From assembly GCF_040675855.1 (NCBI RefSeq), contig NZ_JBEGIK010000001.1, positions 2,914,001-2,978,000 on the forward strand: a DNA stretch of 64,000 nucleotides, written 5' to 3'. Shown in pieces: positions 52,154 to 59,965 of the stretch; position 1 is the stretch's first letter; each line of letters starts with the position of its first letter. Source of the DNA: Microbacterium sp. LWH3-1.2 (lineage in GTDB: Bacteria; Actinomycetota; Actinomycetes; Actinomycetales; Microbacteriaceae). The notes below the pieces were generated by a model, which was given only the letters and a program-made list of their open reading frames with translations, did no database searches and was not told the origin of the DNA. Both the position numbers and the translations under genes were made by a program.

Positions 52154-53473
52154 TCAGAAGAGGACGGTCGGACGCGGGATGCCGAGCTGGTCACGGAGCG
52201 TGCTCCCTTCATACTCAGTGCGGAAGAGGCCCCGGCTCTGCAGCTCGGGCACGAGCTTCGTGCAGATCCGTTCGAATCCTTCAGGGTTGTAGGGCGCGTT
52301 GAGATTGAATCCATCGCACGCGGGTGCCTCGAACCACGCTTGCATCTGATCGGCGATGCTTGACGCGGTGCCGGCGATCCATTGGTGACCGGTGGAACGC
52401 GCTCGCTTCACGATGAGCTCGCGCAGGGTGAGACCCTGCTCCACGGACATCCGACGGTAGATCGCCTGCCGACTGGTCATCTGGGCGATCTGATCGAACC
52501 GCTCCCCCGGAACGGACTCGTGCAGGTCGATGTCGGAGAGGTCCACCCTCAGGTCTCCAGCGAGTTCGAGTCGGCCCTGCTCGATGTCGAGGAAGGACGC
52601 GAGCTCTGCAGCAATCTCGTCGGCTTCCTTCGCAGTGTCCGCGACAACCGGAACGATCCCTGGAATGACCTTCGGCGGCAGCGCCGATCGCCGCACCCCG
52701 TCCGCTTGAGCAACACCCGCCTGCCGGCGGACATCGGCGTAGAACTTGACGGCCTCGTCGAAGTCTGGCTGAGCCGTGTAGATCGCGTCTGCGACGCTGG
52801 TTCCCAGTTCGAGTCCGGGTCCCGAGGATCCCGCCTGGACAAGAACGGGGCGTCCCTGGGGCGAGCGCGGAAGGTTGATCGGCCCTTCGACGGAGAAGAA
52901 CTCCCCCTTGTGATCGATCGGGCGGAGCTTCTTCGTGTCCAACCACTTTCCGGCGGCCCGGTCAGCGATGACCGCGTCGTCCGACCAGCTGTCCCACAGC
53001 TGCTCGACGACACGCACGAACTCTGTGGCTCGGCGATACCGGTCGATCGCCGCGGGGGCCTCGGCAATGCCGAAGTTGCGGAACCCATCGGAGGAAGTGA
53101 CGATGTTCCATCCCGCTCTGCCTGCTGAAAGGTGATCCAGCGAGGAAAGCTGCCGGGCCACATTGTACGGCTCGGAGAGGGAGGTGGACAGGGTCCCGAT
53201 CAAGCCGATGTTCGTGGTGCAGGCGGCGATCGCCGCGAGCGTCGTCATCGGTTCGTAGAACCCGTTCATCATGGTGTCGCCGCGCATTGTGGGGCCCGCG
53301 TGCACGATGTCGCCAAAGAAGACCGCGTCCAGCTTCGCGTGTTCCGCCATGCGTGCGATGTCCCGGACGAACGCGAGGCCGGGCACCTCGTCGGCGCGGC
53401 TGTCATCACGGCGCCAGCTATTGCGGTGGTAGCCGAGCGGCATCACAAAGGTCGTGAGGATCATCTTTCTCAT
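52154..53473 (-). CDS. FMN-dependent luciferase-like monooxygenase (NtaA/SnaA/DszA family)
   Basis: The 439-residue product matches the class of flavin monooxygenases that includes nitrilotriacetate (NtaA), EDTA (EmoA), pristinamycin (SnaA) and dibenzothiophene sulfone (DszA) enzymes: LTTFVMPLGYHRNSWR, DAVFFGDIVHAGP, EPMTTLAAIAACTTNIGLIG, LDHLSAGRAGWNIVTS, GRPVLVQAGSS, and the end DGFNLNAPYNPEGFERI. It needs reduced FMN from a separate reductase; the divergent flavin reductase-GntR gene is the likely source. Start ATG 53473; a second Met three codons on is possible. Confidence 0.9.
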   Translation of the reverse strand: MRKMILTTFVMPLGYHRNSWRRDDSRADEVPGLAFVRDIARMAEHAKLDAVFFGDIVHAGPTMRGDTMMNGFYEPMTTLAAIAACTTNIGLIGTLSTSLSEPYNVARQLSSLDHLSAGRAGWNIVTSSDGFRNFGIAEAPAAIDRYRRATEFVRVVEQLWDSWSDDAVIADRAAGKWLDTKKLRPIDHKGEFFSVEGPINLPRSPQGRPVLVQAGSSGPGLELGTSVADAIYTAQPDFDEAVKFYADVRRQAGVAQADGVRRSALPPKVIPGIVPVVADTAKEADEIAAELASFLDIEQGRLELAGDLRVDLSDIDLHESVPGERFDQIAQMTSRQAIYRRMSVEQGLTLRELIVKRARSTGHQWIAGTASSIADQMQAWFEAPACDGFNLNAPYNPEGFERICTKLVPELQSRGLFRTEYEGSTLRDQLGIPRPTVLF

Positions 53474-53508
53474 TGTCAGGCTCCGTTCGAAGTGAGGCGT
53501 GGAACGGC

Positions 53509-54057
53509 TTAGATGGCCCCGGGACGGCCGGCGCCGCCCAACACACGACCCTCTTCGCCCGCCGCGACGAACTCCTCGTCGTGGTCCGGAGCGTGCACAC
53601 GGAACCACAGCTTGGAGATCTTCCATTCACCGTCCACACGGCGGTACTCGGTCACATAGGTGCCTTCAGACCAAGGACCCCACACCCGCATGAGACCCCA
53701 GGTGGTGCGGAAGTCGGCCTGCAACCGGTGCCACGTCCACACTCCGGACGCGGAGTCGCCGTCATCTGAGACCGTGATGTCGGGAGACGACAGGATGTAC
53801 CCGTCCCGTGCGAGCACGACGCCCTCCAGTTCCGCGCCGAACATCTCCCGAATCGCCTGACGGCCAATGTGCACGCCGTGGTGCCTGATGTCGCAGACAG
53901 CGTCCTCTGTGTAGGCCTCCGCCACCGCGTCCCAGTTCCTGGCGGCGAGGTCGCGCACGTAGTTCTGGTGGAGTCGCCCAATCGCAGTGGCGGACTCCAG
54001 ACGGTCTATCCGCTTCGAGAGCTCCTCGAGCGACATACCCGCTTGCATCGTGTGCAT
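53509..54057 (-). CDS. SnoaL/NTF2-like protein
   Basis: The 182-residue product has an N-terminal helix (SLEELSKRIDRLESATAIGRL), then HQNYVRDLAARNWDAVAEAYTED, DIRHHGVHIGRQAIREMF and the C-terminal sheet with EYRRVDGEWKISKLWFR: the cone-shaped NTF2/SnoaL fold used by polyketide cyclases, dehydratases and isomerases. The actual reaction is unknown. It is the first gene of the long minus-strand train, immediately behind the divergent control region. ATG 54057 has AGGAAG upstream; ATG 54036 is an alternative. Confidence 0.82.
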   Translation of the reverse strand: MHTMQAGMSLEELSKRIDRLESATAIGRLHQNYVRDLAARNWDAVAEAYTEDAVCDIRHHGVHIGRQAIREMFGAELEGVVLARDGYILSSPDITVSDDGDSASGVWTWHRLQADFRTTWGLMRVWGPWSEGTYVTEYRRVDGEWKISKLWFRVHAPDHDEEFVAAGEEGRVLGGAGRPGAI

Positions 54058-54195
54058 CTCTTCCTATCTCTCGCGGCCAGCTCGGGTGAGCGGCGCATGA
54101 ACGGCTTCGTTGAGCGAATCGAGCGAGGGCGATCGTCGTTCGCGAGGGTCAAACAGGACCCGACGGGCGATGGAGCCACGGTAGATGATTTTCTC

Positions 54196-54201
54196 TCTAT
54201 A
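54196..54201 (-). promoter_or_regulatory. -10 box of the catabolic operon
   Basis: TATAGA on the minus strand about 140 nt before the SnoaL-like gene. The -35 region (around 54219-54225) is poor and overlaps the palindromes at 54224-54248, fitting activated or repressed control. Confidence 0.4.
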
Positions 54202-54223
54202 GTCCAGAGCTGAACTACTTTTC

Positions 54224-54248
54224 TCGACGAAACGTCGAAACTCTCGAC
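54224..54248. promoter_or_regulatory. Overlapping palindromes in the divergent control region
   Basis: TCGACG-AAA-CGTCGA (54224-54238) is a perfect inverted repeat, and GTCGA-AACTC-TCGAC (54234-54248) overlaps it, giving three evenly placed half-sites. The position between the SnoaL-like gene and the flavin reductase-GntR gene makes it the best operator candidate for that GntR domain. Confidence 0.5.
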
Positions 54249-54275
54249 CCACGGTGCCGGAATCTGATGCAGGTC

Positions 54276-54304
54276 TTCACTAAATGCTTGATTGTGGCTA
54301 TCGT
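54276..54304 (+). promoter_or_regulatory. Promoter of the flavin reductase-GntR gene
   Basis: TTCACT (54276-54281), 17-nt spacer, TATCGT (54299-54304). The start codon follows about 50 nt later with AAAGGAG. The surrounding DNA is unusually AT-rich for this window. Confidence 0.5.
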
Positions 54305-54354
54305 GCGAGGGGGCAACCCAGCTGGCTCAACCGCCTCGACCAAAGGAGCTACAG

Positions 54355-55506
54355 GTGAGCACCACGCCAACTCCGCCCGAGCAGTCGACCGCCCTCGGGG
54401 CCGACGACTTCAGGGCCGTCTTCGGCCACTTCGCTTCGGGAGTGACCGTGATCACGACCGAGCTTGAGGGGGAGCCGTTCGGAACGACAGCATCCGCCGT
54501 ATCGTCACTCTCGTTGGATCCACCGATGATGCTGGTGTGCTTGAACCGATCGAGCTCGACGCACGACGCTCTGGTCAAGGCCAAGCACTACGCGATCAAT
54601 ATCCTGGCCGCTGAGCAGGCGGACGTCGCCGCGCGCTTCGGGCGGAAAGGCGCCGACAAGTTCGCCGGGACGCCGTACCGGATCAGCTCCAACGGGTTGC
54701 CCCTCATCGACGGCGCGCTCGCGACGATCGAGTGCGAGATATCCGACACCGCCACGGGCGGCACTCACACGATCTTCATCGGCAGGGCGCTGCGGGCCAG
54801 CGCGCGCGCGGGCGATCCATTGGCCTACTACCGAGGGCGGATGGACCGTCTGGAGCGGACCGTCGAGGCCGAGACCGATGCCGCCGTCCGCAGCTGGATC
54901 CTCCGCAGGCCAGTCCCGGCGGGAACCGCTATTGATGTTTCGCGGCTCGCGGCGGCGCTGGACACGGGGCCTTCCTTCGTCTACAACGCTCTCGTTCGGC
55001 TCGGTGCGCAGGGTCTGGTCGAGCGCAACCAGAGCGGCGCCTTCACTCCCACCTCGATCACCGCCGAGTTCGTGGACAATCTCTATGCCGCTCGGCAGGC
55101 CATCGAGATCGGAGTCATCGAGGGATACCTCGAACATGCGCCGGGTGACGCGCTTGAACACATCACTGAGCTGGGGGTCGCTCTTGCCGAGTTGCCCACG
55201 GACACATCGGCGGAGCTCGACGCCTTCCTCGAAGCCAACCTCGACTTCCATTGCGCGATCATCGGCCTGGCCGGCTCCCGCCAGCTCACGGCGCAGTTCC
55301 GTCAGCTCTCGATCGCACCGCTCTGGCGCGACACGTACGCCTCCGACATGTGGAAGAAGCAGATGGGGCATCCCCTGATCCAGCGTCTCACCGAAGCGCT
55401 CTCAGCACGCGATGCGCCGTCGTCCCGCAGCATCATCCAGTCGCAGGCTGAATTCATCCGGAACGCTGCGCGAGCAGTAATCGAACAGCGTGGTGGTGCC
55501 ATGTAG
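54355..55506 (+). CDS. Flavin reductase fused to a GntR/FCD transcriptional regulator
   Basis: The 383-residue product has two modules. Residues about 18-165 are a flavin-reductase (HpaC/NtaB-like) domain: FRAVFGHFASGVTVITT, FGTTASAVSSLSLDPPMMLV, YAINILAAEQ, GGTHTIFIGRALRA. Residues about 180-380 are a GntR-type regulator: a winged helix (AIDVSRLAAALDTGPSFVYNAL with VRLGAQGLVE) and an FCD effector domain (ARQAIEIGVIEGYL, ANLDFHCAIIGLAGSRQL). Start is the GTG at 54355 with AAAGGAG. It probably feeds FMNH2 to the divergent NtaA-like monooxygenase and also controls that operon, merging two functions that are separate genes (ntaB, ntaR) in NTA degraders. Confidence 0.88.
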   Translation: MSTTPTPPEQSTALGADDFRAVFGHFASGVTVITTELEGEPFGTTASAVSSLSLDPPMMLVCLNRSSSTHDALVKAKHYAINILAAEQADVAARFGRKGADKFAGTPYRISSNGLPLIDGALATIECEISDTATGGTHTIFIGRALRASARAGDPLAYYRGRMDRLERTVEAETDAAVRSWILRRPVPAGTAIDVSRLAAALDTGPSFVYNALVRLGAQGLVERNQSGAFTPTSITAEFVDNLYAARQAIEIGVIEGYLEHAPGDALEHITELGVALAELPTDTSAELDAFLEANLDFHCAIIGLAGSRQLTAQFRQLSIAPLWRDTYASDMWKKQMGHPLIQRLTEALSARDAPSSRSIIQSQAEFIRNAARAVIEQRGGAM

Positions 55507-55554
55507 AGCCTCCATCCACGCCGGGGCGTTTGCCTCCGGCGGTCCGATCCCTGA

Positions 55555-55587
55555 GGCCACCCTCTCCCCGCACGTGGAGAGGTGGCC
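55555..55587 (+). terminator. Terminator after the flavin reductase-GntR gene
   Basis: GGCCACCCTCTCC pairs with GGAGAGGTGGCC (one bulge) across a short loop, 48 bp past the stop and followed by TTGG. Confidence 0.65.
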
Positions 55588-55683
55588 TTGGCCCCGTACT
55601 AGCCTGAGCTTCTGATGCCGCGAGGTGCCGAAGCCCGCCACGGACTGTGGCTCTAGACCCGTCTCAGTGAGAGGTGCGAACCC

Positions 55684-56235
55684 TTGAATCAGGTACTCCG
55701 ATCCGACACACCCGACGAAAGCTTCCTGACGTTTGTCGACATGGCGTCGGAGCGGTCGCGAACCGCTCTGGGGAGGGACGGGTCAGGGCTGGCGACGCCC
55801 ATCAGTCTGCTCATTCGACGACTCAACCGTCGATTGGCCGCCGACAGTGAGAGCCTGCTACCTGATGGTCTCAGCATGGCCAATTTCCGCGTGTGCTTCA
55901 CGCTCTGGGCAGCCGGCCCGCTCGAACCTCACCGCGTGGCGCACGCATCGTTGATGAGCCGTGCTGCCGTATCCGCGGCGCGGAAGATGTTGGAAGCGCA
56001 GGAACTGGTCACTGCGGAGACCTCAGCAGCCGATCAACGTTCCATCGTGCTCTCGCTGACTCCCAAGGGCGTCGCGCTGACAGAGGAGATTCACGCCAAG
56101 AATCTCGCAATAACGGAACGCTATTTGGCCGTACTGTCACGCTCGGAACAGCACATCCTCATGGGACTCCTGGGGAAGGTGGCCGACAGCAGCGGTTCGT
56201 CATCATCGTGGTCAGACCCGTCTTCAACGACTTGA
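55684..56235 (+). CDS. MarR-family transcriptional regulator
   Basis: The 183-residue product has the MarR layout: helix GLATPISLLIRRLNRRLAAD, LSMANFRVCFTLW, winged helix HRVAHASLMSRAAVSAARKML, QELVTAETSAADQRSIVLSL (wing) and a C-terminal dimerisation helix (ERYLAVLSRSEQHILMGLL), ending in a Ser-rich tail. It appears to start with TTG at 55684 behind GAGAGG; ATG at 55741 would cut the first helix. As an extra regulator next to the GntR fusion it may control the same cluster. It is the last recognisable gene of the accessory region. Confidence 0.82.
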   Translation: MNQVLRSDTPDESFLTFVDMASERSRTALGRDGSGLATPISLLIRRLNRRLAADSESLLPDGLSMANFRVCFTLWAAGPLEPHRVAHASLMSRAAVSAARKMLEAQELVTAETSAADQRSIVLSLTPKGVALTEEIHAKNLAITERYLAVLSRSEQHILMGLLGKVADSSGSSSSWSDPSSTT

Positions 56236-56703
56236 TCCGCTGCAGGGGTGCGCTCGTCGCCTCGTCGAACGGCTGATGCGCCTCGCATGGTCTCCGCGGG
56301 GTGACGCGCCACCAGCAGGGCGAGAAGCTCCGCCGCTGCGAGGAACCTCATTCCGCTCACGGCGCCCGCTACGGGGGTTCACGTGAAGACTCTCACTCGC
56401 CGGTACCCGGCCACCACACACCTCCACGACACCCACGGCGGTCGCCGGTTCTTCGGAGTACCCACAAGATCGGATCGGACACACCCGACGGGCAGTCAGC
56501 GGTCGAGTTGCCGTCTCGACCAGGGTGCAGCGGCCCGCATCCGCGGCGGGAGATGATCGCACATTCGTCCGGTGCGCGTGGACCTCTTGCACCGCTGTAC
56601 TCCTTACGAATCGGAGACGAGCGCGCGGATGATGGACAGCGGCCCCTCGCGGCGGAATATCGTTCAGACGGGGTCACACTCCCCCGCCCCTCCCGGAGGT
56701 CGG
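56236..56703. other. 468-bp stretch without a recognisable gene
   Basis: Open frames on both strands here are long only because of GC content and show no known motif. I see no repeat ends, integrase or tRNA. A 13-bp match (GACACACCCGACG, 56478-56490) to the start of the MarR gene (55705-55717) is the only internal echo. A possible -10 (TATCGT, about 56658-56663) near the end could serve the thioredoxin-like gene. It forms the right edge of the compositionally different region. Confidence 0.5.
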
Positions 56704-57198
56704 ATGAACATCGCGAAACGCACGGCTTCGGCAGCGCTACTGACCGTGGCATTGGCACTCGCAGGCTGCACAACTGCAGCGGACGCACGATCGGCAACAG
56801 CGTTGCCGCCTCCGACGACCGCTCCCGCCGACCCCTCCGCCGCACCGAGTCCCCCGCCGAGCAGCCCTCCCACGTCGGCGTCGACATCGGCCGTGGGGGC
56901 CTATGTGGACTTCAGTGATGGCGCGATCGAGGCAACGGCGGGACCTAAGGCTCTCTTCTTCCACGCCGCGTGGTGTCCGCAGTGCCGGACGCTCGACGAG
57001 GATCTGCGCGCGGAGGGCGCACCCGACGGACTCACCGTGTTCAAGGTCGACTACGACGCGCGCACCGATCTCCGCCAGAAGTACGGGGTGACGCTGCAGA
57101 CCACGGTGGTTTTCGTTGATGACGCCGGTGAGCTCATCTCGAGTTCCGTGCTCTACGACGACCCGTCGGTGGCGTCGCTCGCAGCGGCCGTTCCGTGA
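56704..57198 (+). CDS. Thioredoxin-like lipoprotein
   Basis: The 164-residue product has a signal peptide with lipobox ALAGC, a Pro/Ser/Thr linker (about residues 30-65) and a thioredoxin domain with the redox motif AAWCPQCRTLDEDL (CPQC), VDYDARTDLRQKYGV and the cis-Pro region replaced by QTTVVFVDD. It should act outside the membrane in disulfide chemistry. The CcdA-like gene follows 7 bp after its stop, so reducing power likely comes across the membrane from that protein. GGAGG precedes the ATG. Confidence 0.88.
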   Translation: MNIAKRTASAALLTVALALAGCTTAADARSATALPPPTTAPADPSAAPSPPPSSPPTSASTSAVGAYVDFSDGAIEATAGPKALFFHAAWCPQCRTLDEDLRAEGAPDGLTVFKVDYDARTDLRQKYGVTLQTTVVFVDDAGELISSSVLYDDPSVASLAAAVP

Positions 57199-57205
57199 CG
57201 ATGCC

Positions 57206-57943
57206 GTGACAGCGTCGCTGCTGCTGAGCTTCGCCGCCGGCATCCTCACCGTCGCGGCTCCGTGCGTGCTGCCGCTGCTGCCGGTGATCGTGGGAGGCGC
57301 GATGGTGCGAGACGGTGCCCGCGTCTCGCGCTCCCGGCCTTACATCATCGCGGCATCCCTCGCCGTCAGCGTCGTCGTGTTCACACTGCTGCTGAAGGCC
57401 ACGACCGCTCTGCTCGGCATTCCCCCGCAGGTCTGGCAGGTGATCTCCGGCTCCATCGTGATTCTCCTCGGCGTCAACCTGCTCGTCCCGTCGCTGTGGG
57501 ACCGGCTGTCGGCGCGCCTGCGTCTGCAGTCGACGAGCGACGCGATGCTGAGTCGATCGGCTTCGCACGGCGGCGTCGCCGGAGACGTGCTCACCGGTGC
57601 AGCCCTCGGCCCGGTGTTCTCGAGCTGCAGTCCGACCTACGCGTTGATCGTGGCGACGGTGCTCCCCGTGTCGTTCGTCGAGGGCGTGACGTACGTGTTC
57701 GCCTACGCACTCGGCCTCGCTGCGATGCTGCTGCTGATCGCCCTGCTCGGAAGGGGCCTCGTGCGGAGACTCGGCTGGCTCGCCGATCCGCGCGGATGGT
57801 TCCGCCGGATCGTGGGGATGCTCTTCGTCCTCGTCGGCCTCGCCGTGATCACCGGCTTCGACAAGCAGCTCCAGATATGGATCCTCGACGCGGGCCTCTA
57901 CGGCCCCATCGAGCGCCTCGAACAGATCCTCGGCACCGGCTGA
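57206..57943 (+). CDS. Cytochrome c biogenesis protein CcdA/DsbD-like membrane protein
   Basis: The 245-residue product has six predicted membrane helices. It carries AAPCVLPLLPVIVGG and FSSCSPTYAL, the two cysteines that relay electrons across the membrane in the CcdA/DsbD family. It starts at GTG 57206 (VTASLLLSFAAG). Together with the thioredoxin-like lipoprotein it forms a small electron relay for extracytoplasmic thiols; no cytochrome c genes are nearby. Confidence 0.9.
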   Translation: MTASLLLSFAAGILTVAAPCVLPLLPVIVGGAMVRDGARVSRSRPYIIAASLAVSVVVFTLLLKATTALLGIPPQVWQVISGSIVILLGVNLLVPSLWDRLSARLRLQSTSDAMLSRSASHGGVAGDVLTGAALGPVFSSCSPTYALIVATVLPVSFVEGVTYVFAYALGLAAMLLLIALLGRGLVRRLGWLADPRGWFRRIVGMLFVLVGLAVITGFDKQLQIWILDAGLYGPIERLEQILGTG

Positions 57944-57958
57944 TCGCCCGAGGCGATC
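57942..57958. terminator. Small hairpin between ccdA-like and kinase genes
   Basis: GATCGCC-CGA-GGCGATC right at the ccdA-like stop, between convergent genes. Confidence 0.4.
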
Positions 57959-57977
57959 CCCACTGGGCGCCCGAGAG

Positions 57978-59120
57978 TCACGCGACGGCGGCGCGAGGGA
58001 GCACGACGTCGAACCGGCACCCGCCCGGCACGTTCGTCGCCGAGATGTCGCCCGCGTGAGCCTTGACGATCCCGTGCGCGATCGCAAGACCCAGTCCTGA
58101 ACCGCCGCCGGTGGCGACCGCGGGCGGCGTCCGCGAAGCGTCGGCGCGCCAGCCGGCGATGAACACCTTGGTCAAGTCGGTTGCCGCGATCCCCCCGCCC
58201 GCATCGACCACCGAGAGCGTCGCCGTCCCGTCGCCGCTCGCGCGCGTGGTGACCGAGATCTCACCTCCCGCCGGCGAGTGCTGAATCGCATTGATGAGCA
58301 GGTTCGCGATGACGCGGGAGAGCTCGCGCGCGTCTCCCAGGACGACGTGCTCGGGGCTCGGCGACTCGCGGATGGTGATGCGGTGGGCGCGCGCCAGCAC
58401 ACTCAGCTCGGCTACGGCGTCGCTGACGAGGTCGTAGAGCGACACCGGCTCGAGCGTCAGATCGAGACGCCCCGACTGGATCTTCGACAGCTCGAACAGC
58501 TCGTCCACCAGAGACGTGAGATGGGCGACCTGCAGCCGCATCTGCCGGTGGAATCGCTGCGGGTCGTCGGCCAGCCCGTCCTCCAGCGCCTCTGCCATGG
58601 CCCTCAGGCCCGCCAGCGGCGTGCGCAGGTCGTGCGAGATCCACGCCACCAGCTCGCGGCGCGACGCGTCGAGCGCCTGCACCTCCGCCCGCGCATCGTC
58701 CAGACGCCGACTGGCGAGCGCGAGCTCGCTCTGCAGCTGCGCCAGCTCCGAACGATCCGGGGATGCCGGCGGCTCGACCGGTGCGCCGTCGCCGATGTCA
58801 CGGGCGAACCCGCGCACGCGTGCGACCTGACGGGTGAATGCGCGCCCGACGATGACGGCCGCGCCGAGTGAGACCAAGCCGGCGCTCGCGGAGACCCAGA
58901 CGCCGACGAGGAGGTCGTGCGGTGACAGGTACATCGCTTGAGCGACTGCGACCATGCCTGCGGTCACCGACAGTGTCGCTGTCGCGACGACGACGAGCAG
59001 CTGCACCATCATGGGCGATCGCCGCGCGATGCGCAGGGCGATCAGGCCCAGCGCCCCGACGATCACCGCGCACAGCACCGCGATCCCGACGATCGCCGCG
59101 AGGTCGGGCAGAGGAATCAT
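57978..59120 (-). CDS. Two-component sensor histidine kinase
   Basis: The 380-residue product has about three N-terminal membrane helices (DLAAIVGIAVLCAVIVGAL; LLVVVATATLSVTAGMVAV; LVGVWVSASAGLVSLGAAV) with almost no outside domain, a HAMP-like linker, the HisKA box WISHDLRTPLAGLRAM, and the ATPase boxes NLLINAIQHS (N), VVDAGGGIAATD (G1) and GGGSGLGLAIAHG (G2). The lack of an outer sensor suggests membrane or intracellular sensing. It overlaps the response regulator by 4 nt. Confidence 0.92.
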   Translation of the reverse strand: MIPLPDLAAIVGIAVLCAVIVGALGLIALRIARRSPMMVQLLVVVATATLSVTAGMVAVAQAMYLSPHDLLVGVWVSASAGLVSLGAAVIVGRAFTRQVARVRGFARDIGDGAPVEPPASPDRSELAQLQSELALASRRLDDARAEVQALDASRRELVAWISHDLRTPLAGLRAMAEALEDGLADDPQRFHRQMRLQVAHLTSLVDELFELSKIQSGRLDLTLEPVSLYDLVSDAVAELSVLARAHRITIRESPSPEHVVLGDARELSRVIANLLINAIQHSPAGGEISVTTRASGDGTATLSVVDAGGGIAATDLTKVFIAGWRADASRTPPAVATGGGSGLGLAIAHGIVKAHAGDISATNVPGGCRFDVVLPRAAVA

Positions 59121-59845
59121 GACGTACCCTCGGGGTCGAGCCGGTACCCGACTCCCCACACGGTGTTGAGGATCCGCGGTTGGGAGACATCCCCTTCGAT
59201 CTTCTCGCGCAGGCGCCGGACCGTGACCGTCACCGTCGAGAGGTCGCCGAACTCCCATCCCCACACCGCGCGCAGCAGCTCCTCGCGCGTGAAGGCGCGA
59301 CGAGGATGCTTGAGCAGGAACGCGAACAGATCGAACTCCCGTGCCGACAGAGTCAGTTCGGCGCCGTCCTTGCGCGCGACGCGTGCCGACGCATCCAGGT
59401 GGAACGGTCCGAGGTCGAAGGGTGCCTCCGGCGTGAACTCGCGCAGGCTGCGGCGCAGCACCGCTTGCACCCGCAGCACCAGCTCGCGGGGCGAGAAGGG
59501 CTTCGTGAGGTAGTCGTCGGCGCCGGCCTCCAGTCCCGCGACTCGGTCCTCCGGGGCGCCGAGGGCGGTCAGCAGGATGACCGGCACGGCGCTGCCCTCC
59601 CGGATGCGCCGGCATACCTCGGCGCCGTCGATGCCGGGAAGCATCCGGTCGAGGACGACGAGATCGGGCCGACGGATCTCGATCGCATCGAGCGCCGCGA
59701 AGCCGTCGGATGCCACGTCGACGATGAAGCCGTCCGCCTGGAGGTACGTCTCGACGACCTCGCGGACAGTGGGATCGTCCTCGACGACGAGGACGCGCCG
59801 ATCGGCGAGGTCTCCCCCGTGCGCGGGCATCCGTGCGGTGGACAT
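59117..59845 (-). CDS. OmpR-family response regulator
   Basis: The 242-residue product has a receiver domain (VLVVEDDPTVREVVE acidic pair, phospho-Asp in LVVLDRMLPGIDG, LLTALGAPEDRVAG, DDYLTKPFSPREL with the switch Lys) and a C-terminal winged helix (ELTLSAREFDLFAFLLKHP, VRRLREKIE, TVWGVGYRL). The ATG at 59845 is preceded by TATTCT at leaderless spacing. It pairs with the kinase; likely targets are the divergent GT2 operon or the molybdoenzyme genes, but no shared site is clear. Confidence 0.92.
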   Translation of the reverse strand: MSTARMPAHGGDLADRRVLVVEDDPTVREVVETYLQADGFIVDVASDGFAALDAIEIRRPDLVVLDRMLPGIDGAEVCRRIREGSAVPVILLTALGAPEDRVAGLEAGADDYLTKPFSPRELVLRVQAVLRRSLREFTPEAPFDLGPFHLDASARVARKDGAELTLSAREFDLFAFLLKHPRRAFTREELLRAVWGWEFGDLSTVTVTVRRLREKIEGDVSQPRILNTVWGVGYRLDPEGTS

Positions 59846-59851
59846 GCCGTA

Positions 59852-59857
59852 AGAATA
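59852..59857 (-). promoter_or_regulatory. -10 box of the response regulator (leaderless)
   Basis: TATTCT on the minus strand, 6 nt before the ATG at 59845. Confidence 0.5.
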
Positions 59858-59953
59858 GGCCGCTTCGGCTGGGTGAGGACGGCGGGACGACGGAGGGACG
59901 GCCTTGTCCGCACTTCGTAATTCTCTGCGGCTCATGGCCCGCGGCCGCCGTCC

Positions 59954-59959
59954 TACCGT
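59954..59959 (+). promoter_or_regulatory. -10 box of the GT2 operon (leaderless)
   Basis: TACCGT, 6 nt before the ATG at 59966; the GGAG in between is too close to act as a ribosome-binding site. Confidence 0.45.
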
Positions 59960-59965
59960 CGGAGC

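Noticed and set aside
38045..56235. A transposon or integrative element carrying the catabolic cluster
   Set aside because: I looked for transposase, integrase, terminal inverted repeats and target duplications and saw none; foreign origin rests only on composition.
55705..56490. 13-bp repeat GACACACCCGACG at 55705 and 56478 as island attachment sites
   Set aside because: Too short, one copy inside the MarR coding region, no integrase or tRNA, and no partner copy at the left edge of the region.
56301..56918. Possible 205-residue gene in the gap after marR
   Set aside because: No family motif, no good start, and its 3' half overlaps the thioredoxin-like lipoprotein in another frame.
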